Assembly: GCA_963764585.1 (NCBI GenBank)
Contig: CAVXTB010000003.1
Span: forward strand, 124,001 to 188,000
DNA from: JAOPZW01 sp963764585
GTDB taxonomy: Bacteria; Actinomycetota; Thermoleophilia; Solirubrobacterales; Solirubrobacteraceae
Direction of reading: 5' to 3'
DNA: 64,000 nt
The translations under genes and the position numbers were made by a program. Positions 39,184 through 48,526 of this stretch are shown here, one piece after another. The notes under the pieces were generated by a model that had not been told where the DNA came from, did no database searches, and saw only the letters and a program-made list of their open reading frames with translations. Numbering within the stretch: position 1 is the stretch's first letter; each line of letters begins with the position of its first letter.

Positions 39184-40227
39184 TCAGCGCAGGGCCGCCG
39201 TCGTCGCCCGCACCACCAGCTCCGGATCCAGCCGCGCGCGCAGGCGCTCGCCGCCGTCGGTGCCCTCGATGCGATCGACCAGCGCGCCCAGCGCCACGGC
39301 GGCCATCCGCTCGCGCGGCTGGGCGACCGTCGTCAGGCCGATGCGCGTGAGGCCCCCGAGCGCGATGCCGTCGAAGCCGACCACCGAGACCTCCTGCGGC
39401 ACGCGCGCGCCGACGCGCTCGAGCGCGTCGAGCAGGCGTATCGCGTTGTAGTCGTTGGAGGCCACGAAGGCGGTCGGCGGGTCGGGGGCCGCCAGCACGC
39501 GGCGCACGGCCGCGTCGGTCGTCGGGGGCTCGGCCTCGTGCTCGTCCCACCACAGGGCGTGGCCGGCGTCGACCGCGAGGCCGCGGCGCAGCATGGCGCG
39601 CTCGTAGCCGTCGTGGCGCGCGATGTCGGTCTCGCGCTCGACGACCGCGCCGGACACGTAGCCGATCCGCTGGTGGCCCAGGTCGGCGAGGTGGTCGACG
39701 GCGAGCGCCATGCCGCCGCGGTCGTCGACCGCGACGCAGTCCAGGCGCTCGTCCCAGCAGCTGACGACGACGAGCGGGACCTGCTCGACGACGAGCTGGG
39801 AGACGATCGAGCGATCGCCGCTGAACTGCAGCAGTAGGATGCCGCCGACGCGGTGCTCGAGCAGCGACTCGATGCGCTCGGCCTCGCGCTCGGCGTGCCC
39901 GTCGGTGTTGCAGACGAACGTGGTGTAAGCGCGGTCGGACGCCTCGCGCTCGAGCAGCTTGACCAGCTCGGCGTAGAAGGTGTTGGCGAGGTCGCCGACG
40001 ACGACCCCGATCGTGTGCGTGCGCTGCTGCACGAGGTTGCGCGCCAGCACGTTGGGCCGGTAGCCGAGCGTCGCGATGGCGGCGAGCACGCGATCGCGCG
40101 TGGCCGGCGAGACGCTGCCGGTTCCCCGCAGCACGTTGGAGACCGTGGACTTCGACACACGGCTGAGCGCGGCGACGTCGAGGATCGTCGGCCGGCCCGG
40201 GCGCCGGCGTATCGCCGGCTCGGTCAC
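39184..40227 (-). CDS. LacI-family transcriptional repressor (347 aa)
   Basis: HTH TILDVAALSRVSKSTVSNVLRG (residues about 13-35) followed by hinge helix RPNVLARNLVQQRTHTIGVV and a periplasmic-binding-like ligand domain (VVSCWDERLDCVAVDDRGGM, AFVASNDYNAIRLLDALERV, VSVVGFDGIALGGL). GTG start overlaps the TIM-barrel stop as GTGA, so it is co-transcribed with it. Two 12-bp operators with GAACGTTC-like cores in the divergent region 41306-41453 are the likely targets; the effector is probably the transported sugar or polyol. Confidence 0.92.
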   Translation of the reverse strand: MTEPAIRRRPGRPTILDVAALSRVSKSTVSNVLRGTGSVSPATRDRVLAAIATLGYRPNVLARNLVQQRTHTIGVVVGDLANTFYAELVKLLEREASDRAYTTFVCNTDGHAEREAERIESLLEHRVGGILLLQFSGDRSIVSQLVVEQVPLVVVSCWDERLDCVAVDDRGGMALAVDHLADLGHQRIGYVSGAVVERETDIARHDGYERAMLRRGLAVDAGHALWWDEHEAEPPTTDAAVRRVLAAPDPPTAFVASNDYNAIRLLDALERVGARVPQEVSVVGFDGIALGGLTRIGLTTVAQPRERMAAVALGALVDRIEGTDGGERLRARLDPELVVRATTAALR

Positions 40228-41147
40228 GCGGTGGCCGCCCGTTGCAGGGCGCGGCGCACCGCCTCGAGGTTGCGCTCCTCGACGGCGCGGACGCCGTCGA
40301 GGTCGGGGTCGCGCACGGCGACGCGGTCCTGCTCGAGGACGAGCCAGCCGTCGAAGCCGTCCGCGGTCGTCGCCGCGAGGAAGCCCTCGACGTCCACGAT
40401 CCCCTCGCCCAGCGGGCAGAACAGGCCCGCCTCCCAGGCAGCCATCATCTCGACCTCGCCCGTGCGCAGGCGCGCGAGCATCGCGCGGTCGACGTCCTTG
40501 AGGTGCAGGTGCGCGATCCGTCCCGCGCAGCGCCGGCCCAGGGCGACCGGATCGCCGCCGCCGATGGCGAGGTGGCCGGAGTCCAGGCACAGCTCGACGT
40601 CGCTGCCGGCGAGCAGCCGCTCGATCTCGGCGGGCGTCTCGACGTAGGTGCCGGCGTGCGGGTGGAAGACCGGCCGCACGCCCGCCGCGCGGCAACGCTC
40701 GACCGCCAGCGCGAGGCGCTCCAGCGCCGCGTCGAACGCATCGTCGTCGAGGGCGGTGCGCTCGAGCTCGTCGGGGCGGCCGGCCGCCGCCTCGCGCACC
40801 GCGGTCTCGGCGTCGGCGAGCACGGCGACGCCGCCATCGACCGCGAGGACGGCGAGCGTGCGGTCGAGCTCTGCAAGGTCGGCGGTGAACGCATCCTCGT
40901 CGGCCAGGTGCACGGGCGCGAACGCGCCGGCGAGCTCGAGGTCGTGGCGGGCGAGCGCGTCGTGAACCGCGCCCGCATCGGCGCCGAGGTAGCCGGGGGG
41001 ACCGAGCTCGAGCCCGCGGTAGCCGAGCAGCCCGGCCGTCTCGAGCAGGCGCTCGCGCGCCACGAGGTCGGGGCGGTCGACCGTGCGCTCCCAGACGCCG
41101 AAGGTGACCGGCGCGCCCGCCAGGCGCCATCCGTCGGCGCCGCTCAT
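40224..41147 (-). CDS. Sugar phosphate isomerase/epimerase (IolE-like TIM barrel, 307 aa)
   Basis: Xylose-isomerase-like TIM barrel. GAPVTFGVWERT start; metal/substrate loops VFHPHAGTYVETPAEIERLL (His-x-His, Glu), LCLDSGHLAIGG (Asp, His), IAHLHLKDVDRAML (His-x-His-x-Lys) and LVLEQDRV (Glu). Pattern resembles inosose dehydratase IolE. ATG follows the 33-bp tandem array, which occupies its leader. In operon with the LacI gene. Confidence 0.85.
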   Translation of the reverse strand: MSGADGWRLAGAPVTFGVWERTVDRPDLVARERLLETAGLLGYRGLELGPPGYLGADAGAVHDALARHDLELAGAFAPVHLADEDAFTADLAELDRTLAVLAVDGGVAVLADAETAVREAAAGRPDELERTALDDDAFDAALERLALAVERCRAAGVRPVFHPHAGTYVETPAEIERLLAGSDVELCLDSGHLAIGGGDPVALGRRCAGRIAHLHLKDVDRAMLARLRTGEVEMMAAWEAGLFCPLGEGIVDVEGFLAATTADGFDGWLVLEQDRVAVRDPDLDGVRAVEERNLEAVRRALQRAATA

Positions 41148-41156
41148 GCGATGCCC

Positions 41157-41288
41157 CGCCCGGCGCGGCCGGGGGTCTGCGCCTGCACCCGCCCGGCGCG
41201 GTCGGGGGTCTGCGCCTGCACCCGCCCGGCGCGGTCGGGGGTCTGCGCCTGCACCCGCCCGGCGCGGTCGGGGGTCTGCGCCTGCACC
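41157..41288. repeat. Tandem array, 4 x 33 bp
   Basis: Units at 41157-41189, 41190-41222, 41223-41255 and 41256-41288; the last three are identical, and the first has GGCC for GGTC. Each contains GGTCGGGGGTCTGCGCC. It begins 10 bp upstream of the TIM-barrel ATG and would be transcribed as the 5' leader of that operon. Confidence 0.9.
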
Positions 41289-41305
41289 CGTCTCCTCCAG
41301 ATCCG

Positions 41306-41317
41306 TGGAACGTTCTA
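41306..41317. promoter_or_regulatory. LacI-type operator 1
   Basis: TGGAACGTTCTA, nearly palindromic around GAACGTTC. Lies about 11 bp downstream of the minus-strand -10 box, i.e. at the expected transcription start of the TIM-barrel/lacI operon: repression site and autoregulation. Confidence 0.75.
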
Positions 41318-41327
41318 GCGCACGGCG

Positions 41328-41357
41328 ACTGTACGCCTCCGCCGGCGGCTGCGTCAA
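41328..41357 (-). promoter_or_regulatory. Minus-strand promoter TTGACG-N18-TACAGT
   Basis: On the minus strand TTGACG (41357-41352), 18-bp spacer, TACAGT (41333-41328). Operator 1 overlaps the inferred start site. Confidence 0.65.
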
Positions 41358-41441
41358 GCGCGTCGTGCGGAGCATGGGGCGCACTGTAGCGGGCGTGCTT
41401 GACACCGGTTGGCGATCATGCGACGGTTGGCGCGCAGGTGA

Positions 41442-41453
41442 TGGAGCGTTCCA
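41442..41453. promoter_or_regulatory. LacI-type operator 2
   Basis: TGGAGCGTTCCA, TGGA/TCCA arms, same layout as operator 1. It sits 24 bp upstream of the GTG of the plus-strand operon, so it should control isomerase and ABC transporter genes. Confidence 0.75.
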
Positions 41454-41477
41454 TACCGGTCTGATTCCGGCGTCAGC

Positions 41478-42433
41478 GTGCACCTCTGCCTTCTCACCGA
41501 CGGCCTCGCGCATCTCGAGCTCGACGAAGCGCTCGCCTGGTGCACCGCACGCGAGCTGACCGCCGTGGAGCTCGGTGTCGGCGGCTATTCGCCGGCCCCG
41601 CACGTCGACCGGGCGGCGCTCCTCGAAGACGGCGGCGCGTGCGGCCGGCTGCTCGCGCAGCTCGCCGACGCCGGGGTCCAGCTCGCCGCGCTCAACGCGT
41701 CCGGTAACCCACTGCACCCGCGCCGCGACATCGCTGCCGAGCACGACGCCGCGCTGCGCGACGCGCTGCGCCTGGCCGTCGTGCTCGGTTGCGATCGCGT
41801 GGTGGCGATGAGCGGCTGCCCGGGAGGCCCGGGCGACGCGGCGTGGCCGGTTTTCGCCGGCGGCGCGTGGCTGCCGGACATGGAGGGCCTGTGGGAGTGG
41901 CAGTGGCACAACGCGATCGCGCCCTACTGGCACGACCTCGCCGAGTTCGCCGCGCGCGAGGCGCCGGGCGTGCGCATCTGCCTCGAGCTGCATCCCGGGA
42001 CGTCGATCTACAACCCCGAGTCGTTCGACCTGCTGGCGCAGACGGTCGGCGGCCCGCTCGCGGTCAACCTCGATCCCTCGCACTTCTGGTGGCAGGGCAT
42101 GGACCCGATCGCCGTCATCGAGGCGCTCGACGGCGCGATCGGCTTCGCCCACGGCAAGGACACGGTCGTGCACGCCGACCGCGTCGCCCGTCACGGCGTG
42201 CTCGACTTCCGCTGGCCCGCCGACGCCGACACGATGCCGTGGCACTTCTGCGCCGTCGGCGCCGGCCACGACGCCGCCACGTGGACAGAGCTGCTCGGCG
42301 CGCTGCGCCGGGCCGGGCACGACGGCGCGGTCTCGATCGAGCACGAGGATCCCAACCTCGATCCCGAGGCGGGCATCGAGGCCTCGCTGCGCGGCCTGCG
42401 CGCGGCGCTCGGCGCACTGGAGCAGCCGGCGTA

Positions 42434-42434
<1 letters not shown>
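41478..42434 (+). CDS. Sugar phosphate isomerase/epimerase (TIM barrel, 318 aa)
   Basis: Second xylose-isomerase-like barrel, only distantly similar to the minus-strand one. Blocks: LCLLTDGLAHLELDEALAW, MSGCPGGPG, ICLELHPGTSIYNPESF (Glu, His), AVNLDPSHFWWQGMDP (Asp, His) and SIEHEDPNLDP (terminal Glu). Such proteins interconvert keto-sugars or act on inositol derivatives. GTG start; its stop TAA overlaps the ATG of the ATPase gene (TAATG), so it heads the ABC operon. Confidence 0.87.
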
Positions 42435-43549
<1,115 letters not shown>

Positions 43550-43562
43550 GAGGAGGAGAGCC

Positions 43563-44957
43563 ATGACAGACCCGATCAGAGGCGGCCTCAGCCGTCGGCA
43601 GGTCCTCAAGCGCGGTGCCGCCGGCGCGACGACGCTGATCGGAGGCAGCGTCCTGGCCGCCTGCGGCGGCGGCGGCTCGAACAGCGTGCCGGCGAAGAGC
43701 ACGGCCGCTGCGGGGTCGCCCGCCAAGGGCACGGGGACGATCACCATCGGCAGCTTCCAGGACAACGCGATGGCCCCGTTCCGCGACACGTTCATCAAGC
43801 GCTTCCAGACCGAGACCGGGATCACGGTCAAGTACAACGAGACGTCCTACGACGCCTGGTACCAGAACGCCAAGAACGACGGCCTGAACAAGACCGGCGC
43901 CTACGACATCTACGTCATGGACGACAACTGGGTGCCGGAGTTCGCGGCTGGGAACATCGTCAAGAACCTCGACGACATGGGGTTCAAGGTGAACTCCGAC
44001 ATCCTGCCCAAGGGCCTGGACCAGGGCTACTGGCCGCCGAAGAGCGGCCCGCGGCTGAAGGACTTCGCCAACGACAAGCCGGCGCTCTACGCCGTGGTGA
44101 TCATCGACGACGTCGAGATCCTCTACTACGACAAGCGCCAGTTCCCCGGCGGCGCCCCGAAGACGTGGGACGAGATCGCCAAGGTCGCCAAGGCCAAGAC
44201 CAAGCCGCCCGACATGTACGGCTGGTCGGCGCGCGGCGTCAAGGGCAACCCGATCATGATGACCTACCTGCCGCTGCTCAACAGCTACGGCGGGAGCTTC
44301 GTCAACGACGACTGGAGCCCGGGCTTCAACGGCCCGGAGGGCCAGGGCGCCCTCGAGCGGCTGCTGAGCTTCATCCCGTACATGCCGTCGGGCGTCGCCG
44401 AGTTCGACACCGACCAGGAGACGCAGCTCATGCTCCAGGGCAAGTGCGCGGCGCTGACCGAGTACACCGGCCTGACCCATCGCGTCGACGACGCGAAGGA
44501 CTCCAAGGTCGTCGGCATGATCGACATGGCCGCCACGCCGTCGCAGGAGAAGAGCGGCCCGGCGATCGGCACCTTCATCTGCGGCATCGCCTCGGGGTCG
44601 AAGAACCCCGACGCCGCCAAGCAGTTCCTGGAGTGGTTCACCTCGAGCAAGATCCAGAAGGACTTCGCCTCCGAGGGCGGAAGCGCGTCGGTGACCGGCT
44701 CGGCGCTGCGCGACGCCGAGATCTCCAAGAAGTACCGCTGGCTGCCGGCCATCGCCGACGCCGTCGACAACTCGGTGCCCAAGCCCAAGACGCCAGACGA
44801 GCCGAAGATGGAGGACATCCTCGGCACGCACCTCAACACGGCGCTGGTGACGGCGGTCAAGGAGAAGAAGAACTTCTCGGCGATCGCCAAGAAGGAGCTC
44901 GATGCGGCGGCCAAGGAGATGACCAGCTACCTCAAGGAGCAGGGCGGCTACTTCTAG
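43563..44957 (+). CDS. Sugar ABC transporter substrate-binding lipoprotein (464 aa)
   Basis: Extracellular solute-binding protein family 1. The N-terminus has a twin-arginine-like motif (SRRQVLKRGAAG) and lipobox LAAC with Cys34, so it is probably Tat-exported and lipidated. Mature domain: TITIGSFQDNAMAPFRDTFI, then YDIYVMDDNWVPEFAAGNIV and ALYAVVIIDDVEILYYDKRQ. AGGAGGAG (43548-43555) precedes the ATG. Sugar identity unknown; the isomerases suggest a polyol or keto-sugar. Confidence 0.92.
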   Translation: MTDPIRGGLSRRQVLKRGAAGATTLIGGSVLAACGGGGSNSVPAKSTAAAGSPAKGTGTITIGSFQDNAMAPFRDTFIKRFQTETGITVKYNETSYDAWYQNAKNDGLNKTGAYDIYVMDDNWVPEFAAGNIVKNLDDMGFKVNSDILPKGLDQGYWPPKSGPRLKDFANDKPALYAVVIIDDVEILYYDKRQFPGGAPKTWDEIAKVAKAKTKPPDMYGWSARGVKGNPIMMTYLPLLNSYGGSFVNDDWSPGFNGPEGQGALERLLSFIPYMPSGVAEFDTDQETQLMLQGKCAALTEYTGLTHRVDDAKDSKVVGMIDMAATPSQEKSGPAIGTFICGIASGSKNPDAAKQFLEWFTSSKIQKDFASEGGSASVTGSALRDAEISKKYRWLPAIADAVDNSVPKPKTPDEPKMEDILGTHLNTALVTAVKEKKNFSAIAKKELDAAAKEMTSYLKEQGGYF

Positions 44958-44966
44958 GTCGACGAG

Positions 44967-45896
44967 ATGGAGGCCGGCGCACAACCCGTGGGGCGCGCAC
45001 GTGGGGCTCGGCTGGCGGAGCGGTGGGCACGGGTGCGATCAAGCCCGTACCTGCTGCTCCTGCCGGCGGCCGTCGCGCTGGCCGCGGTCGCCGCCTACCC
45101 GCTCGTCTACGGCATCCGCTCGAGCTTCGAGCGCTACCGCTTCGGGCGGGACCTCGGCTCGGCCGGGCTGAGCAACTACCGCGTCGTCATCCACGACCAC
45201 GTCTTCTGGACGGCCGTCGGGACGACCGCGCGCTACGTCTTCTTCGCCGTGCTCATCGAGACGCTGCTCGGCCTCGGCCTCGCGCTGCTCGTCTCGCGCG
45301 AGCTGCGCCTCGGCGGCGTCATCCGCGTCGGCCTGATCCTGCCGATGACGATCGCGCCTGTCGTCGTGGGCGTGATCTGGCGGCTCATGTACGCGTCGGA
45401 CATCGGGATCGTCAACCCGATCTTCTCGTGGCTGGGGCTCAAGGAGCCCAATGTGCTGGCCAACACGACGAGCGCGTTCATCGGCGTGGTCGTGGTCGAC
45501 ATCTGGGAGTGGACGCCGCTGCTGTTCCTGATCATCCTCGCCGGCCTGCAGTCGATCCCGCAGGAGCCGCTGGAGGCCGCGCGCATCGACGGCGCCGGGC
45601 GCGTGCGGACGTTCTTCGACCACACCCTGCCGCTGCTGCTGCCGGTGCTGATGGTCGCCGTCGTCCTGCGGACGATCGACGCGGTCGGCACCTTCGACCA
45701 GATCTACGTGCTGACCAAGGGCGGCCCCGGCACCTCGACGCAGCTGATCAGCACCTACGCCTACAACACCGCGTTCCTCTTCACGCAGTACGGCCGCGCC
45801 ATGGCGATGATGGTCATGCTGCTGGCCTTCCTGCTCATCCTCATGGCCACGGCGATCCGGCTCATGCGCCGCGCGGCCGCCAGGAGCGCGGCATGA
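44967..45896 (+). CDS. Sugar ABC transporter permease 1 (MalF/UgpA-like, 309 aa)
   Basis: Six-helix inner-membrane permease. First helix YLLLLPAAVALAAVAAYPLV; core TTARYVFFAVLIETLLGLGL; EAA loop EPLEAARIDGAGRVRTFFDHTLP; FDQIYVLTKGGPGTSTQLIS at the C-terminal side is a CUT1 landmark. Ends with ATGA overlap with permease 2. Confidence 0.92.
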   Translation: MEAGAQPVGRARGARLAERWARVRSSPYLLLLPAAVALAAVAAYPLVYGIRSSFERYRFGRDLGSAGLSNYRVVIHDHVFWTAVGTTARYVFFAVLIETLLGLGLALLVSRELRLGGVIRVGLILPMTIAPVVVGVIWRLMYASDIGIVNPIFSWLGLKEPNVLANTTSAFIGVVVVDIWEWTPLLFLIILAGLQSIPQEPLEAARIDGAGRVRTFFDHTLPLLLPVLMVAVVLRTIDAVGTFDQIYVLTKGGPGTSTQLISTYAYNTAFLFTQYGRAMAMMVMLLAFLLILMATAIRLMRRAAARSAA

Positions 45897-46720
45897 CCCG
45901 CCGGCGCTCGAGCATCGCCGTGTGGGTGGTGATCGGCCTGGCGCTGCTCGTCGCGATCTTCCCGTTCTGGTGGATGCTCGTGACGTCGTTCAAGCGCCCG
46001 GTCGACATCTTCGCGGGCGTGTCGCTCGTGCCCCAGCACCCGACGTTCGACAACTACTCGCGGCTGTTCGGCCCGTACCACATGGGCTCGTTCCTGCGAA
46101 ACAGCGTGATCGTGGTGACGATCGCGGTTGCGGTCAGCCTCGTGCTGGGGACGCTCGCCGCCTACGCGCTGGCGCGCTTCCGGCTGCGCTACGGGCTCAA
46201 CGAGCAGGCGCTCGTGGTGGCGCTGCTCGTGCGCATGCTGCCGGCGATCCTGCTCGTGATCCCGCTCTACATCGTGCTCAGCAAGTGGAACCTGCTGAAC
46301 ACGCGGCTCGGGCTGATCATCATCTACACGGGCCTGAACACGAGCTTCGTCATCTGGATGATGCAGAGCTTCCTCGAGGAGATCCCGCGTGACATCGAGG
46401 AGGCGGCGATGGTCGACGGCGATTCGCGACTGACCGCGCTGCGGCGCGTCGTGCTGCCGCTCGCCGCGCCTGGGCTCGCGGCGACGGCGATCTTCAGCGT
46501 CATCACCACCTACAACGACTTCCTGATCGCGCTGACGCTGACCTCGACGCCGGACTCGCAGACGGTGCCGGTGGGCGTCTCGACGCTGATCGGCAAGATC
46601 CAGATCGAGTGGGGGCCGATGGCGGCCGCCGGCGTCGTCGGCGCGCTGCCGATCGTCATCTTCGCCCTGGCGGTGCAGCGCCACTTCGTGCGGGGGCTGA
46701 CGCTCGGCGCCGTGAAGTAG
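45893..46720 (+). CDS. Sugar ABC transporter permease 2 (MalG/UgpE-like, 275 aa)
   Basis: Partner permease with VIGLALLVAIFPFWWMLVTS as first helix, NSVIVVTIAVAVSLVLGTLA, EAA loop EIPRDIEEAAMVDGDSRLTA and VITTYNDFLIALTLT near the end, all MalG-like. Completes the importer (ATPase, binding protein, two permeases). Confidence 0.93.
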   Translation: MTRRRSSIAVWVVIGLALLVAIFPFWWMLVTSFKRPVDIFAGVSLVPQHPTFDNYSRLFGPYHMGSFLRNSVIVVTIAVAVSLVLGTLAAYALARFRLRYGLNEQALVVALLVRMLPAILLVIPLYIVLSKWNLLNTRLGLIIIYTGLNTSFVIWMMQSFLEEIPRDIEEAAMVDGDSRLTALRRVVLPLAAPGLAATAIFSVITTYNDFLIALTLTSTPDSQTVPVGVSTLIGKIQIEWGPMAAAGVVGALPIVIFALAVQRHFVRGLTLGAVK

Positions 46721-46727
46721 CCCGCTC

Positions 46728-46733
46728 TACAGT
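46728..46733 (+). promoter_or_regulatory. Leaderless -10 element TACAGT
   Basis: TACAGT with 6 nt to the GTG at 46740; separates the flavin-redox operon from the sugar operon that ends at 46720. Confidence 0.5.
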
Positions 46734-46739
46734 ACGCGC

Positions 46740-48071
46740 GTGGCCGCCGACGTCACGCTCCCACGGCGCCCGCGACGCGCGTTCACGGGCTGGGACCTGG
46801 GGGTGCTCGTCGCGGCCAACGCCGCGGTGGTCGTCGGGCTGTGGGTGCGCCAGGGTGGCATCGGCGACATCCACGACGCGGCGACGGCCCTGACGAGCCT
46901 CGGGCGCGTGACCGGGCTGCTCGGCGCGTACCTCGCGCTCGTCGAGCTGCTGCTGCTGGCGCGCCTGCCGGTCTTCGACACGATCAGCCTCGACCGCGTC
47001 GCGACGTGGCACCGGCGCAACGGCGCGGCCTGCCTGGCGCTCATCGCCGCCCACACCGTGCTCGTCACCGCCGGCTACGCGCTGACCGACGACGTCGGCC
47101 TGCTCGACGAGGCGGGTGACCTGCTCGGCGGCTACTCCGGCGTGCTGCTGGCGACGATCGCGCTCGGGCTGCTGATCGCGCTCGTCGCGACGTCGGTGGT
47201 CCTCGTGCGCCGCCGGATCGGCTACCGGACGTGGCACGCGCTGCACCTCGGCGCCTACGTCGCGATCGCGCTCGCCTTCAGCCACCAGCTCGCGACCGGC
47301 CAGGAGTTCCAGGGCCAGCCGGTCGCGCGCGCGTACTGGTGGGCGCTCTACGCGGCCGTGGCCGGCGTGCTCGTCGCCTTCCGGATCGTGCTGCCGATCG
47401 TCCGGTCGCTGCGCCACCGCCTGCGCGTCGAGCGCGTGGTGCAGGAGGCGCCCGGGGTGGTGTCGATCGAGATCGGGGGCCGCGATCTCGAGCGGCTGCG
47501 GGCGCTTCCGGGGCAGTCGCTGCACTGGCGCTTCCTCGCCCGCGGCCACTGGCACGAGGCGCACCCGTTCTCGCTCTCGGCGGCGCCAGACGGGCGGCGC
47601 CTGCGCATCACGGTCAAGCAGCTCGGCGACTACACGGCGCGGATGGCGACGCTGCGGCCCGGGACGCGCGTGATCGTCGAAGGCCCGTACGGCGGGCTGA
47701 CGAGCGCCGCGCGCCGGCGCCCGCGCGCCGCGCTGATCGCCGGCGGCGTCGGCATCACGCCGATCCGCGCGCTGCTGGAGGACATGCCCGGCGAGATCGT
47801 CGTCATCTACCGCGCGGGGCGCGAGGACGACCTGCTCTTCCGCGAGGAGCTCGACGAGCTGTCGCGGCGCCGCGGCGCGCACGTCCACTACGTGCTCGGC
47901 GAGCAGGGCGACGGGCTGCTGTCGCCCGAGCACCTGCGCGAGCTCGTCCCCGACATCGTCGATCGCGACGTCTACGTCTGCGGCCCGGTGAGCATGACCG
48001 CGGCGATGCGCGCGAGCCTGCGCCGCGCCGGCGTGCGCCCGCGCCAGATCGTCAGCGAGGCGTTCGGATGA
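46740..48071 (+). CDS. Ferric-reductase-like transmembrane flavoprotein (443 aa)
   Basis: About six membrane helices in residues 15-220 (e.g. WDLGVLVAANAAVVVGLWV, LGAYLALVELLLLARLPVF) with His residues in ATWHRRNGAACLALIAAHTV and TWHALHLGAYVAIALAFSHQ suited to bind haem. The C-terminal ferredoxin-reductase module has the FAD motif HPFSLSAAP, NAD site AGGVGITPIRALLE and YVCGPVSMTAAM. Carries electrons from NAD(P)H through FAD and haem across the membrane, likely to the flavinylated protein encoded next. ATGA overlap with that gene. Confidence 0.88.
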   Translation: MAADVTLPRRPRRAFTGWDLGVLVAANAAVVVGLWVRQGGIGDIHDAATALTSLGRVTGLLGAYLALVELLLLARLPVFDTISLDRVATWHRRNGAACLALIAAHTVLVTAGYALTDDVGLLDEAGDLLGGYSGVLLATIALGLLIALVATSVVLVRRRIGYRTWHALHLGAYVAIALAFSHQLATGQEFQGQPVARAYWWALYAAVAGVLVAFRIVLPIVRSLRHRLRVERVVQEAPGVVSIEIGGRDLERLRALPGQSLHWRFLARGHWHEAHPFSLSAAPDGRRLRITVKQLGDYTARMATLRPGTRVIVEGPYGGLTSAARRRPRAALIAGGVGITPIRALLEDMPGEIVVIYRAGREDDLLFREELDELSRRRGAHVHYVLGEQGDGLLSPEHLRELVPDIVDRDVYVCGPVSMTAAMRASLRRAGVRPRQIVSEAFG

Positions 48072-48526
48072 CCGTGCTGCGGCGCGTCGTGCCGGCGGCC
48101 GTTGCGACCATCGCGGTCGTGGCGCTGCTCGCCGGCGTGCGCGGCCGCCCGCCGGACATCAGGACGCAACGCCCGCCGCCGCCGAAGATCACGCCGGGGC
48201 AGCCGGCCATCCGTCGCGTCAGCACCCGCACGCCGACGGTGAAGGGCCCGGTGCGTACCGCGACCGGCCGGATCTTCACGACGCCGTTCTCGGTCATCGA
48301 GGTTCGCGTGAGCTTCACCGGCAACCAGCTCACCCGCGTGGAGACGGTCGAGTTGACCGGCACCGGCGCGCGCACGCAGGCGATCAACGCGCGCGCCGAG
48401 CCGATCCTGCGCGAGGAGGCGCTGAAGGCGGGCAGCGCGAAGATCGACGTCGTCACCGGGGCGACCTACACCAGCGAGAGCTACATCAACTCGCTGCAGT
48501 CGGCGATCGACCGTGCCCGTCGCTGA
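48068..48526 (+). CDS. FMN-binding domain protein, ApbE substrate (152 aa)
   Basis: Membrane-anchored extracytoplasmic FMN-binding domain. N-terminal signal anchor VPAAVATIAVVALLAGVRG, Pro-rich linker, then an FMN-binding domain ending in VVTGATYTSESYINS; the last Thr of this D/S-G-A-T-x-T/S motif is the expected covalent flavinylation site. The modifying enzyme apbE overlaps by 14 bp. Forms an electron conduit with the upstream ferric-reductase-like protein. Confidence 0.88.
   Translation: MTVLRRVVPAAVATIAVVALLAGVRGRPPDIRTQRPPPPKITPGQPAIRRVSTRTPTVKGPVRTATGRIFTTPFSVIEVRVSFTGNQLTRVETVELTGTGARTQAINARAEPILREEALKAGSAKIDVVTGATYTSESYINSLQSAIDRARR

Larger units (their letters stand above)
41148..41477. 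other. 330-bp divergent regulatory region of the sugar locus
   Basis: Contains the four-copy 33-bp array in the minus-strand leader, a minus-strand promoter, two LacI-type operators and a plus-strand TTGACA at 41399-41404 without a strong -10 match. No gene. Confidence 0.7.

Noticed and set aside
41157..41288. Coding repeat, N-terminal extension of the TIM-barrel protein (GAGADPRPRRA repeated)
   Set aside because: The frame is open, but the family start MSGADGWRLAGAPVTFG lies downstream, a promoter and operator lie just upstream, and the composition is low-complexity; more likely a 5' leader.
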